Source: Flavobacteriales bacterium
GTDB lineage: Bacteria; Bacteroidota; Bacteroidia; Flavobacteriales_G; JALEGO01
DNA length: 61,462 nucleotides
Direction: 5' to 3'
NCBI GenBank assembly: GCA_020628935.1
Contig: JAHDEG010000013.1
Location: 1 to 61,462 of the forward strand
Of the stretch, positions 1-8,375 are shown in pieces (the first letter of the stretch is position 1; each line of letters begins with the position of its first letter). The translations under genes and the position numbers were made by a program. Under the pieces are notes generated by a model. It was not told where the DNA came from. It saw nothing but the letters and a program-made list of their open reading frames with translations, and did not search any database.

Positions 1-1780
1 CAAGGGTATTTTCTAATACGTTAATGGTTACTTCGTCTTGGCCAAAACAACCATTTGCAGTAGTTACTTGTGCTGTATAGGTTACGCTTCCTTCGCCAAT
101 TGGAGTGAAAACTGGATTAGTATCATTAGGGTTATTAAGGTTTGTTGTAGGGGTCCAGTTTATTGTAAATGGTGGAGACGCACCGGTTACAGTTGGAGAT
201 CCTCCTAGCTCATAGCCGCCAGATTCATTACAAATGGTTGATGCAGAACCAGCATCTACAATAGGTGTTCCAAGAACTTCAATAGTAGTACTTGCTGTAT
301 CGGAACAGAATCCGAAAACATATGAGTACTCGATTGTATGGGTGCCTGCTCCTGCAGTATTTGAATTAAATGTTCCAAATTGATCATTTGTTATACCTGG
401 GCCACTCCACATTATATCACCTAAGTTAGGTGTTGCATTTAAAAAAACATTACCTGTGCCTAAACAGAACGGACCTGCAGAATCTATTTCGGCTATCCTG
501 TCGTTGTATTCAACCTTAATACAATAAACTCGGGATGTGGTACTGAAAAAATCACAAAGTGTGTCTCTATCTGATGCATTTAAAATAAAACAATAGGGTG
601 TGTTACTTGCATCACTTATTTGTGGTGTCCAATTAAAAGTGCCTACAGGATTTATAGTGTTGTTATCTGTGATTGAGAACGTTGCCCCAGGAGGTAAATT
701 GTTGTATGTTAATTGAATTTTTTGATTATCAATATCTGTTGGCTCAAATGTGAATTCTAAATCAACTCCAGCACAGACGGTAGTATCTGTATTATCATTT
801 GTTAGTGACCCATCTAAGTCAGGTAATATAGGAGGATTGTTTGAACATAAATATGAAACAACTTGAATGTCTCTGGTAGTCTTACTAGCCAGAATTCCGT
901 TTCTATATTCTCTTACTTCTATGGCAAGAACTGTTGTCTCTATCCCATCAGGTGCTATACAGAAGTTACCTGTTAAAGGATTAAGCTCTAAGAGTGTATC
1001 AGAGCAAAAAGGCTTTGTGAACCCGACATTGTCTGAAGGATCGGGACATTCACTCCACATAACTGGTTCTAAATCATCGGCATAAATAGTGTCACAGTAC
1101 CATCCTCCCAAATTTGAATTAGGACCACTTTCACATGGATTAACATTAATAGTAGTTTGTAGAGGGGATATTAAAGAATATGCTAATGAGTCTCCCTCTG
1201 AGTCTACACTTCCATTATTGTAGCACAATGTTGTTCCTACGCATACACTTGCCAAAGGATAATTACTAAATTGAGGTGAGTTGTTTCGTGGGAAATCCAA
1301 GTTATTCATTGTTGCAGAAATACATAAGGGTTGATCTTGCGGATTGTCTAAAGTTGTGACGCTGCTATTTCGAGTACGGTCACATGTAACAAAAACCCAA
1401 TCAGTAGCTCCAGCTGGCATTATTACAGTATCTATGTATGAATATACTGCATAACCATTTGTGGAGGAAGTACCATCACTACATTTAGAAACACTCCCGA
1501 GACATAATGGAGTAATTTCAGTTCCAAAAAGATTCGAGTCGGGATGCATTTCACCAGTAAAGCTAGATGATAGTGAGGATGAACTGGCGGTATACCTCAT
1601 AAAAGGTCTTATAGATGCTCCACTTGAGCAATCACGATTTATGGTTACTCTTAACAAAAATGAATCTCTACCAATATTAGTATATGTCAAATCCATACCC
1701 GCCAAATGTGAAGCATTCGCTTTACTTGTGATAAGTATAAGAATCGATAAAATAAGGAAATAGGTAAACTTTTGAAACAT
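1..1780 (-). CDS. Large secreted surface protein, 5' part (PKD/gliding-associated type), runs off left edge
   Basis: An open minus-strand frame with no stop runs from an ATG at 1780 to the window edge, about 593 codons. It begins with a signal peptide (MFQKFTYFLILSILIL, then SKANA before the mature start ASHLAGMDLTY). The mature N-terminus, with SHLAGMDLTY and then LLRVTINRDCS, is the one I know from large Bacteroidota surface proteins that end in a gliding-motility-associated or T9SS C-terminal domain. Paired cysteines are spaced along the first 300 residues. The later part reads as Ig/PKD-like repeats (for example TPIVDAGSASTICNESGG). The C-terminus is missing, so the sorting signal cannot be seen. 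Inference: secreted by the type IX system, role in adhesion or motility unknown. Confident as a real partial gene, less so on function. Confidence 0.85.
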   Translation of the reverse strand, partial: MFQKFTYFLILSILILITSKANASHLAGMDLTYTNIGRDSFLLRVTINRDCSSGASIRPFMRYTASSSSLSSSFTGEMHPDSNLFGTEITPLCLGSVSKCSDGTSSTNGYAVYSYIDTVIMPAGATDWVFVTCDRTRNSSVTTLDNPQDQPLCISATMNNLDFPRNNSPQFSNYPLASVCVGTTLCYNNGSVDSEGDSLAYSLISPLQTTINVNPCESGPNSNLGGWYCDTIYADDLEPVMWSECPDPSDNVGFTKPFCSDTLLELNPLTGNFCIAPDGIETTVLAIEVREYRNGILASKTTRDIQVVSYLCSNNPPILPDLDGSLTNDNTDTTVCAGVDLEFTFEPTDIDNQKIQLTYNNLPPGATFSITDNNTINPVGTFNWTPQISDASNTPYCFILNASDRDTLCDFFSTTSRVYCIKVEYNDRIAEIDSAGPFCLGTGNVFLNATPNLGDIMWSGPGITNDQFGTFNSNTAGAGTHTIEYSYVFGFCSDTASTTIEVLGTPIVDAGSASTICNESGGYELGGSPTVTGASPPFTINWTPTTNLNNPNDTNPVFTPIGEGSVTYTAQVTTANGCFGQDEVTINVLENTL

Positions 1781-1979
1781 AATTATTTGTTTTAATTCAC
1801 TGCAACGTTGATTGTACGGACGGACTAAAAATAAGTTGCATCTAAATTTTCTTCTTTTAGTTAGAATAGTTAATAGTCTTTTAAATTAGGATGTTATTGT
1901 CTAAAATTGAGCAACAAAATAATTTTGAAATATTTAATATTTTCATCTTTGAATTAAGATGTTTGGAAGATTTTTGGCA

Positions 1980-2005
1980 AAAAAAAAACCCCGATTTAAT
2001 CGGGG
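1980..2005 (-). terminator. Rho-independent terminator of rpsA
   Basis: A 7-bp stem (CCCCGAT/ATCGGGG, 1989-2005) is followed on the minus strand by a run of T residues. It lies 29 bases beyond the rpsA stop. The plus strand also carries a short T tract, so it may work weakly in both directions. Confidence 0.85.
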
Positions 2006-2033
2006 TTTTGATTAATAATATTTAAAAAAAAAA

Positions 2034-3923
2034 TTATTTTTTTGATCCTTTAGATTGTTCTTTAAGTGAAGATAAAATATCTAAATCGCCAAGTGTAGTT
2101 TTTTCAACGTTATCGTTGATACGCTTAACTGCTTTTTTAGTTGATCTTCCTTTAACAACTTTTTTCTTAGGTGAATCGTCACCAGAAAGTTCTCTATTTG
2201 CATCTTCATGAATTCTTGCGTGAGAAACAATTATTTTCTTAGCATTTTTGTTGAACTCAATAATCATGAAGTCAAGTTTGTCGTCAACAGCTAGTTTTGC
2301 ACCGCTTTCTTTAACTCCATGTTTTCCTGGGCAAAATCCTTCTATACCATAAGGCAATGTTACAGAATAGCCTTTATCTCCTTCCACAGTAACTGTTCCT
2401 TGGTGAATTGAACCTTCACTAAATACTGTTTCGAATACTTCCCATGGGTTTTCTTCTAATTGCTTGTGACCTAAACTTAATCTTCTATTATCTTTGTCTA
2501 TTTCTAAAACAACAACTTCAATTTCTTCACCTACTTTAGTGAATTCATTAGGGTGGTTAATTTTTTTAGACCAAGAAAGATCTGATATGTGAATTAAACC
2601 GTCAATTCCTTCTTCTAATTCAACAAAAACACCGAAGTTAGAAAGACTGGTAACTTTGCCTTTAAACTTAGAATCAACTGGGAATTTCTCAGCGATATTT
2701 TCCCAAGGATCTTCAGTAAGTCTTCTATAGCTTAATGACATTTTTCTTTCTTCTCTGTCTAAAGTCATAATTACTGACTCTACTTCATCACCAACTTTAA
2801 AAAAGTCGCTAGCAGTTTTAAGATGTTGTGACCATGACATTTCTGAAACGTGAATTAAACCTTCAACACCTGGAGCGATTTCTACAAACGCACCGTAATC
2901 AAGTAAAATAACTACTTTACCTTTTACTTTAGCGCCAACTTCAAGTTTTTCATCTAAAGCCTCCCAAGGATGTTTACTTAATTGCTTTAATCCAAGAGCG
3001 ATTCTTTTCTTATCATCATCAAAATCAAGAATAACTACGTTTATGCTTTGATCAAGTGTAACAATTTCTTCTGGGTGATTAATTCTACCCCAAGAAAGAT
3101 CAGTAATATGAATTAAACCATCAACACCACCAAGATCTACGAATACACCATAAGATGTGATGTTTTTAACAACACCTTCTAATACTTGACCTTTTTCAAG
3201 CTTAGACATGATCTCGACTTTCTGAGTTTCAAGTTCAGCTTCTATAAGTGCTTTATGCGATACAACAACGTTTTTAAATTCGTGATTAATTTTAACCACT
3301 TTAAATTCCATGTTTTTACCAACATAAATATCGTAATCTCTAATTGGCTTAACATCAATTTGAGAACCTGGTAAAAATGCTTCTACACCAAATACGTCCA
3401 CAATAAGACCACCTTTAGTACGACATTTAACGAATCCGGTAACAATTTCACCATCCTCAAGAGCTTGATTAACCCTTTTCCATGCCCACATTGTACGTGC
3501 TCTTGCATGAGATAACTGTAATTGACCGTATTTATCTTCTTGGTTTTCAACATATACTTGAACAGTATCACCAACTTTTAAATCTGGGTTGTACCTAAAT
3601 TCTGAAAGAGATATTACACCTTCAGACTTGTAGCCTATGTTTATTACAACTTCTTTTTTTGTTTTTTGAATGATAGTTCCTTCATAAACTTCGTGTTGGT
3701 CAATTGAAGTTACTGTAGAGTTGTACATTTCTTCTAACTCTTTTCTTTCTGAATCACTATAGAGGTCTTCATTTTTACCAATACCATCCCAGTTAAAGTC
3801 TTCACCGGTTTGAGATTGATTGATTAGAATTTCCTTACGTAATTCGTCTGATGGAGTTGAAGTCTCTTCTTGTGTTAAAGCTTGATCTTTTACTTCTTCA
3901 ACAGTTTCTTTGTTTTCTGACAT
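2034..3923 (-). CDS. rpsA: 30S ribosomal protein S1
   Basis: Binds mRNA on the small ribosomal subunit and supports translation initiation. Six S1/OB repeats are visible: near residue 80 (YEGTIIQKTKKEVVINIGY), then repeats beginning GEIVTGFVK, GQVLEGVVK, GAKVKGKVV and SKFKGKVTS, and a weaker last one at GSIHQGTVT. Repeats 3-5 carry the classic GLIHI/VS-D/EMSW endings. The N-terminus is acidic and the C-terminus is a lysine-rich tail. I chose the ATG at 3923 (MSENKETVEEV); an in-frame ATG 36 bases upstream adds a basic stretch unlike the family. No Shine-Dalgarno precedes it, as is usual in Bacteroidota. It is monocistronic, with its own promoter and terminator. Confidence 0.95.
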   Translation of the reverse strand: MSENKETVEEVKDQALTQEETSTPSDELRKEILINQSQTGEDFNWDGIGKNEDLYSDSERKELEEMYNSTVTSIDQHEVYEGTIIQKTKKEVVINIGYKSEGVISLSEFRYNPDLKVGDTVQVYVENQEDKYGQLQLSHARARTMWAWKRVNQALEDGEIVTGFVKCRTKGGLIVDVFGVEAFLPGSQIDVKPIRDYDIYVGKNMEFKVVKINHEFKNVVVSHKALIEAELETQKVEIMSKLEKGQVLEGVVKNITSYGVFVDLGGVDGLIHITDLSWGRINHPEEIVTLDQSINVVILDFDDDKKRIALGLKQLSKHPWEALDEKLEVGAKVKGKVVILLDYGAFVEIAPGVEGLIHVSEMSWSQHLKTASDFFKVGDEVESVIMTLDREERKMSLSYRRLTEDPWENIAEKFPVDSKFKGKVTSLSNFGVFVELEEGIDGLIHISDLSWSKKINHPNEFTKVGEEIEVVVLEIDKDNRRLSLGHKQLEENPWEVFETVFSEGSIHQGTVTVEGDKGYSVTLPYGIEGFCPGKHGVKESGAKLAVDDKLDFMIIEFNKNAKKIIVSHARIHEDANRELSGDDSPKKKVVKGRSTKKAVKRINDNVEKTTLGDLDILSSLKEQSKGSKK

Positions 3924-4011
3924 TTTGGTATGTCTTTTTTTGTATCTCAATTCTGGCATTGAGAGTTGTTAATAATTAATAGAGTTTACCAGAATACTCT
4001 AAATTTTGCTG

Positions 4012-4043
4012 CGAAGTTAGTGAAATTGATCGATTACTGAAAA
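4012..4043 (-). promoter_or_regulatory. Probable rpsA promoter (Bacteroidota type)
   Basis: On the minus strand, TTTT is followed by 20 bases and then TAACTTCG, one mismatch from the Bacteroidota -7 consensus TAnnTTTG. It predicts a leader of about 80 nt before the rpsA ATG at 3923. Confidence 0.5.
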
Positions 4044-4149
4044 TATTTTAACTATTTAATTCCAATTGTTGAAACGCCAATAATTTTGAGGCTTTTGATG
4101 GATTTGTGAAAGGAATTAATAAGTTTTGAATAGGATAGGCAATATCCTC

Positions 4150-4180
4150 TTTGAACGCTCGGTTTTTATTTTTATAGTTG
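4150..4180 (+). promoter_or_regulatory. Bacteroidota-type promoter for lipoprotein gene
   Basis: TTTG (4150-4153), 19-base spacer, then TATAGTTG (4173-4180), one mismatch from TAnnTTTG. The box almost touches the ATG at 4184, so the transcript would be leaderless or translation would start at the next ATG (4199). Confidence 0.5.
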
Positions 4181-4183
4181 CAT

Positions 4184-4756
4184 ATGTCGAAGAAAAAAAT
4201 GAAATTTTTATTAAAATTTACTGTCTTAACATTAGCTCTTAACTCTTGTGTTGATAAGTCTAGTTATAATTTGGAAAAGCTCAAAAACATTAATTCGAGG
4301 AAGGAATTAATTAATATTTATGGATTAGAAAGCGTGAAAGATTCTACTTATACTGATTATTTGGAAGGTAGTACTTTTTATATGTCTGTTTTATATCCGA
4401 ATTCAGATAATGAGATAGGATTGGTATTTTTGGACTCATTGAAAAGGCTTTTGTATGTTGTACAATCAAAACCAATTTCTGAGTTAGAAAATATTAAGGT
4501 AAAGCTGGGGATGTTGATTTCTGATGTTGAAAAATTGAATGGCGAACCATTCAATTTTTTAGGTTTTGGAAGGATATCTGGTGGACTTGGCGTTTTTGAT
4601 TCAGGGATTTTGAAAAACACAAATATTTCTGTAGTTTTTACTTCTAGTGACGCCTCCTCACCGTTTATAGTAGATGACTTTAGGTTAAGTAATCATTCAT
4701 TTTTTGATGTAGAAGCAAATAATTTAGTTGTAAGTGAGATTCGCTATGAAATGTGA
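4184..4756 (+). CDS. Hypothetical lipoprotein, about 190 aa
   Basis: No family recognised. The N-terminus is a lipoprotein signal: basic MSKKKMKFLLKF, a hydrophobic stretch, then LALNSC with the lipidated cysteine near residue 21. The rest is a soluble 170-residue domain with alternating beta-type sequence and no cysteines, probably periplasmic and membrane-anchored. The start is ambiguous between ATG 4184 and ATG 4199 (MKFLLKF). A promoter-like box ending at 4180 favours the second unless the mRNA is leaderless. It is alone between rpsA (divergent) and a convergent peptidase gene. Confidence 0.75.
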   Translation: MSKKKMKFLLKFTVLTLALNSCVDKSSYNLEKLKNINSRKELINIYGLESVKDSTYTDYLEGSTFYMSVLYPNSDNEIGLVFLDSLKRLLYVVQSKPISELENIKVKLGMLISDVEKLNGEPFNFLGFGRISGGLGVFDSGILKNTNISVVFTSSDASSPFIVDDFRLSNHSFFDVEANNLVVSEIRYEM

Positions 4757-4780
4757 TTTAGGTATTTTAGTGTTAAGGAT

Positions 4781-4864
4781 AGAACGGATACCCTGCAATG
4801 TAGCCTCTGCGGAATGAAGCGTATGAGTGATAGCTTGACCCAAATTTATTTTGGGGAACACCCG
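4781..4864. repeat. Interspersed intergenic repeat, copy A (diverged)
   Basis: Holds ACGGATA near the left end and GATAGCTTGACCC, an AT spacer and GGGGAACACCC at the right end. The right half can fold as a hairpin (ACCC/GGGG). The same arrangement, with different spacers, occurs at 43001-43086, so the two are copies of one dispersed element placed just after stop codons. Confidence 0.5.
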
Positions 4865-4920
4865 AATTATAATGTAGCTAAAGATTCAGTTGTTTTAAAA
4901 AAGCTTATCTTATTTAAGTG

Positions 4921-5598
4921 CTATCTTCTATTTAAATAGATGCTTAAATAATATAATAGAGTTGCTATTGAACCTATTGCTGCTACCACGTATGTGAGGG
5001 CCGCCCATTTGAGTGCATCTTTTGACATAGCATATTCTTCAGGTGATGCCATGTTTCTCTGCTTAATCCAGGCTAAGGCTCTTTTACTCGCGTCAAACTC
5101 TACTGGCAGCGTTACAATACTGAAAATTGTTGTTAGTGCAAATAAAATAACCCCCGCTAAAAGTAGTTGTGGAAATGAGTTAACTAGTAAAATACCTGCT
5201 ATTAAAATCCATTGAACAAAGCGAGAACTAAATTGCACGACAGGTACGATGGCAGACCTCATCTTTAACCAGGCGTAGGAATTTGCATGTTGAATGGCGT
5301 GTCCGCATTCGTGTGCCGAAACTGCCATTGCAGCAGCATTTCTTTGGTTATAAACTCCTTCGCTAAGGTTAACAGTTTTTTTAAGAGGATTGTAATGGTC
5401 TGTTAACATACCGCTTACAGAAATAACTTTTACGTCATAAATTCCGTGGTCTGCTAGCATTTTTTCAGCAATTTCTTTTCCGGAAAAACCACCAGACAAA
5501 GGTGTTTGGGAGTATTTTTTGAATTTATTTTTAAGTCGATTACTAACAAATAAGCTAACTAATGTAATAAGTCCGCCAATTAGATATATACCAATCAT
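4921..5598 (-). CDS. Zinc metallopeptidase, YugP family
   Basis: Membrane-bound zinc peptidase of the Zn_peptidase_2 (YugP) family; its natural substrate is not known. The zinc motif HECGH lies at residues 96-100 inside AVSAHECGHAIQHA. There is one N-terminal membrane helix (IYLIGGLITLVSLFV) and at least two or three more between residues 120 and 225 (VVQFSSRFVQWILIAGILLV, ILFALTTIFSIVTLPVEF and the C-terminal helix). The VEFDASKRALAWI segment after the helices is typical of this family. 225 aa is the usual length. Confidence 0.88.
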   Translation of the reverse strand: MIGIYLIGGLITLVSLFVSNRLKNKFKKYSQTPLSGGFSGKEIAEKMLADHGIYDVKVISVSGMLTDHYNPLKKTVNLSEGVYNQRNAAAMAVSAHECGHAIQHANSYAWLKMRSAIVPVVQFSSRFVQWILIAGILLVNSFPQLLLAGVILFALTTIFSIVTLPVEFDASKRALAWIKQRNMASPEEYAMSKDALKWAALTYVVAAIGSIATLLYYLSIYLNRR

Positions 5599-5683
5599 AA
5601 TTTTATTTTTATTGAATGTACAAGTAATTACAAAATTAGTTGATTTTTTTTATATTTATTAACAGATTAATTATTTAAGACAA

Positions 5684-6025
5684 ATGGAGTGGAATGTAAT
5701 TCAATCAGAGAAAGACTTGGAGGATATAAATAAAAAGTCTTTTAAAAATTCTCAACTTATATTTAAACATAGTACTGGCTGTTCTGTAAGTTCTATGGTT
5801 AAGGATAAGTTGGAGTCTGGTTGGGTTTTTAGAAATGAACAACTAGCTCCAAATTACTTAGATTTACTTGATTTTAGAGCTTTGTCTTCTCAGATTGAAA
5901 GGGAGTATGATGTTCGGCATGAATCTCCACAAGCCTTAATTATTAAAGGAGGTAAATGTATTGCAAGTATGTCTCATACAGCTATAAATATAAATGCTCT
6001 TGCTGAAACAATTGTAACTTATTAA
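5684..6025 (+). CDS. ytxJ: YtxJ-like bacillithiol-system redox protein
   Basis: Small thioredoxin-fold protein of the YtxJ family (monothiol bacilliredoxin-like), thought to remove bacillithiol from modified protein thiols. The single active-site cysteine is C33 in HSTGCSVSSM, and the C-terminal half matches the family pattern (ESPQALIIKGGKCIASMSH). 113 aa is the usual length. It stands alone with no bsh genes nearby. It suggests, but does not prove, that this organism makes bacillithiol. Confidence 0.82.
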   Translation: MEWNVIQSEKDLEDINKKSFKNSQLIFKHSTGCSVSSMVKDKLESGWVFRNEQLAPNYLDLLDFRALSSQIEREYDVRHESPQALIIKGGKCIASMSHTAININALAETIVTY

Positions 6026-6159
6026 GTGAGTATTCTTTCTGGATTTTTTTATTCTTATCTTTCGCTTAAAAGCCTCGCAGAAATGTATGACTTAGCTGTG
6101 TTACGATCTCGTTTCGAAATGTAATTATTTAAATATGCATATATCGGATTAGTTACACT

Positions 6160-7002
6160 TTAAGACTTATCTGCAATTTGTTTGTTAAGTACATCTATTA
6201 ATTTTTTTGAAACATTATTAATGTATCTTTTGCCATGAAGCGCACCTACCCATCGTATTCCGTATCCGATATTAGTAAAAAATATTTCGTCACATTCGAG
6301 TAAAAAAACTTTTTCAATAGGTTGTTGAATAATTTCAAGATCTTCTTTCTTTGCAATTATTGAAACTATCTTGCTCATTACTCCATCAATGCAAGCTTCA
6401 CTTGCTGGAGGGGTAAACAAAGTATTGTTTTTTAGTGCGAAAATATTTGAACTTGTGCCTTCACAAACTCTTCCATGGTTGTTAAGTATAATTGCGTGGT
6501 CTAATTCGTTTTCTTTACAATACAGCCCAGAAGATATATATACAAAACTTTGTGAAGATTTAAAACTAGAAAATGCAGTATGGTATTTACGATGCTCTTC
6601 AAAAAAATCTGTTTTCCAGCCTTTATTGTTTAGTTGATAGTAGTTTACTGATGGTTCAAATGAAATTACATAGGATCCCTCGTTTGTTTTTGGGGTATAT
6701 TTACCTCCATCATTTCTAAAAACTGTAATTTTTATTTTTGCTCCTTTAGTTATGTTGTTTTTCTCTATTAATTGAAAAACACTGTCTTCTATTTGTGTAA
6801 TTGGTACTTCTATTTTTAGTAGTGATAACCCATTTTTTAATCGGTTAATGTGCTTGCTCAAAAAACAAGGCAAGCCATTAATAACTCTTATAGTTTCAAA
6901 AATACTGTCTCCATATTGTAAAGCTCTATTTGAAAGCGGCACTAAAAATGAAGATTTTTCTATTGTATTTCCGTTAAATATCACATAGGTTTTATCTCCC
7001 AT
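6160..7002 (-). CDS. Aminotransferase class IV (aminodeoxychorismate lyase / D-amino acid or branched-chain aminotransferase-like)
   Basis: PLP enzyme of fold type IV. The entry motif ALQYGDSIFETIRV (about 27-40), the probable Schiff-base lysine K148 in FKSSQ, and EGTSSNIF near 190, which contacts the cofactor, are all visible. At 280 aa it fits aminodeoxychorismate lyase (PabC, folate synthesis) or a D-amino-acid or branched-chain aminotransferase; the sequence alone does not decide, and no folate gene is adjacent. Its ATG shares one base with the stop of the upstream HAD phosphatase gene (TAATG), so the two are translationally coupled. Confidence 0.85.
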   Translation of the reverse strand: MGDKTYVIFNGNTIEKSSFLVPLSNRALQYGDSIFETIRVINGLPCFLSKHINRLKNGLSLLKIEVPITQIEDSVFQLIEKNNITKGAKIKITVFRNDGGKYTPKTNEGSYVISFEPSVNYYQLNNKGWKTDFFEEHRKYHTAFSSFKSSQSFVYISSGLYCKENELDHAIILNNHGRVCEGTSSNIFALKNNTLFTPPASEACIDGVMSKIVSIIAKKEDLEIIQQPIEKVFLLECDEIFFTNIGYGIRWVGALHGKRYINNVSKKLIDVLNKQIADKS

Positions 7003-7493
7003 TAATTTAAAATATTAAGATTTGGTATTGTTTTGTTTGCTTCTATTAAAATTCCTGTTACTCCAACATTGTTTGCGGCATCTACATCAGTTTGTTTGTC
7101 TCCGACCATAAAGGAGGCAGGCAAATCGATGTTAAACATGTAAGCTGCTTTTTCTATCATTAAAGAATGAGGTTTACGGCAAATGCATTTTCCTACTATA
7201 CTGTGATGTGGACAATAGAAATAATGATGTATTTTAATATTATGTTCGGATAATGCACTCGAAATCATCTTATGCATGTTTTCTACATTTATTTTAGTAT
7301 AAAGTTTTTTAGCTATGCCACCCTGGTTTGTAATGACGATTATTATATAATTTTTACTTTGAGCTTTTTTCATCAGCTCTAAAATATTTTTATTTATTAC
7401 CATGTGTTCTGGCAAAAAATTATAGTCACCTCTTTCATTAATAATAACACCATCACGATCTAAAAACAGTGCCTTATTCTTGCTAGCTTCCAA
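7002..7493 (-). CDS. HAD-IIIA phosphatase, GmhB-like (heptose bisphosphate phosphatase family)
   Basis: Haloacid-dehalogenase phosphatase. The nucleophile motif is LDRDGVI (D12, D14), motif II is TNQGG (about 55-59) and motif III is GDKQTDVDAA (about 131-140). The insertion CPHHSIVGKCICRKP (94-108) supplies the C-x-H...C-x-C zinc ligands typical of D-glycero-D-manno-heptose-1,7-bisphosphate 7-phosphatase, so a role in lipopolysaccharide-core heptose synthesis is likely. At 163 aa it is slightly short for the family. It overlaps the rhomboid gene by 11 bases and the aminotransferase gene by one. Confidence 0.85.
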   Translation of the reverse strand: MEASKNKALFLDRDGVIINERGDYNFLPEHMVINKNILELMKKAQSKNYIIIVITNQGGIAKKLYTKINVENMHKMISSALSEHNIKIHHYFYCPHHSIVGKCICRKPHSLMIEKAAYMFNIDLPASFMVGDKQTDVDAANNVGVTGILIEANKTIPNLNILN

Positions 7494-8118
7494 AATAGTT
7501 TATTATTTGATTAATAAAATTTAATGCTATATTCTTACCAAGTATAAGTGTAAAAATTACGCCATAAATTGCTCCAAAAATATGTGCATCGTGTGCAATG
7601 TTTGAGTTTCTCCGTTGGTTCATGTACCATTCGAAAATGAGGTATACAATTCCGAATATGAATGGAGGAAGGAAAATTGGGATAAATATAATACCTATAC
7701 CACCCTGAGTTGGGTTGAAAATTATACTTGAAAATAGCACTGCAGAAACTGCTCCAGAAGCCCCAACAGCATTGTAATGTATGTTGTCTTTGTGTTTTTT
7801 TAATCCTGGTATCGTTGCGAAAGTAATTCCACCTATATACAAAATTGCATAGTATAAATAGCCAATGTTGCCAAAAAGTGAAAGTAGGGTATTTTCAACA
7901 ATGTTTCCGAAGGAGAATAATACATACATATTGAAAAATAAGTGTACATAGTCTCCATGAATAAATGCATGTGTGAATATCCTGTAATATTGACCTCTGC
8001 TAACTAGATAGGGATTAAACATTAATTTAGCTTGTAACTCATTTTTATTAAATGAAATTAGTGATACAACACAAGTTATAGCTATAATTATTATGGTTAT
8101 TGAAAACATAGTGATCAA
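7483..8118 (-). CDS. Rhomboid-family intramembrane serine protease
   Basis: Six-helix membrane protease that cuts substrates within the bilayer. The catalytic serine is S121 in AVGASGAVSA and the catalytic histidine is probably H179 in AHDAHIFGAIYG. The L1-loop region (RIFTHAFIHGDYVHLFFNM, about 46-64) with conserved His and Asn is also present. At 211 aa it is a minimal rhomboid without extra domains. It is the first gene of a three-gene overlapping operon with the GmhB-like phosphatase and the class IV aminotransferase. Substrate unknown. Confidence 0.92.
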   Translation of the reverse strand: MITMFSITIIIIAITCVVSLISFNKNELQAKLMFNPYLVSRGQYYRIFTHAFIHGDYVHLFFNMYVLFSFGNIVENTLLSLFGNIGYLYYAILYIGGITFATIPGLKKHKDNIHYNAVGASGAVSAVLFSSIIFNPTQGGIGIIFIPIFLPPFIFGIVYLIFEWYMNQRRNSNIAHDAHIFGAIYGVIFTLILGKNIALNFINQIINYFGS

Positions 8119-8194
8119 AAGTACTTAAAAACCTGAGCCTTAAAAAAAAGTAGACTAAAAAATGAAGAATGGTTTAGGTTTAATGATTTTTTCT

Positions 8195-8202
8195 TATTTT
8201 CG
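8195..8202 (+). promoter_or_regulatory. Possible -7 box of tRNA-His
   Basis: TATTTTCG, one mismatch from TAnnTTTG, ends 11 bases before the tRNA. A weak TTTA lies 18 bases upstream of it. Confidence 0.3.
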
Positions 8203-8213
8203 TACTTAATACG

Positions 8214-8287
8214 GTGATTGTAGCTCAGTTGGTTAGAGCATCGGTTTGTGGTACCGAGGGTCGTGGGTTCGAATCCCATCATTCACC
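8214..8287 (+). tRNA. tRNA-His (GTG anticodon)
   Basis: Cloverleaf read by hand. The acceptor stem starts GTGATTG, the D arm is GCTC...GAGC, and the anticodon stem TCGGT/ACCGA encloses loop TTGTGGT (anticodon GTG). The T arm is GTGGG-TTCGAAT-CCCAT. The base before position 1 is G and position 73 is C, the G-1:C73 pair that marks histidine tRNAs. One U:U mismatch is seen at acceptor pair 5-68. The 3' CCA is not fully encoded (CAT follows C73). A terminator follows directly. Confidence 0.95.
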
Positions 8288-8293
8288 CATTTT

Positions 8294-8332
8294 AAAAAAG
8301 CCTTTTAGACGTTAAGTTTAAAAGGCTTTTTA
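8294..8332 (+). terminator. Rho-independent terminator after tRNA-His
   Basis: Long stem AAAAAGCCTTTTA / TAAAAGGCTTTTT with a short loop, 7 bases after the tRNA. It is close to symmetrical, so it may also stop minus-strand transcripts. Confidence 0.8.
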
Positions 8333-8375
8333 AATTAAAACTCGTTTCAAAAATATTTTTAATTTGGATGGACAA

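Noticed and set aside
1461-1763. 100-codon plus-strand frame opposite the large surface protein
   Set aside because: The minus strand holds a signal peptide and a continuous 593-codon frame; the plus frame has no protein-like features.
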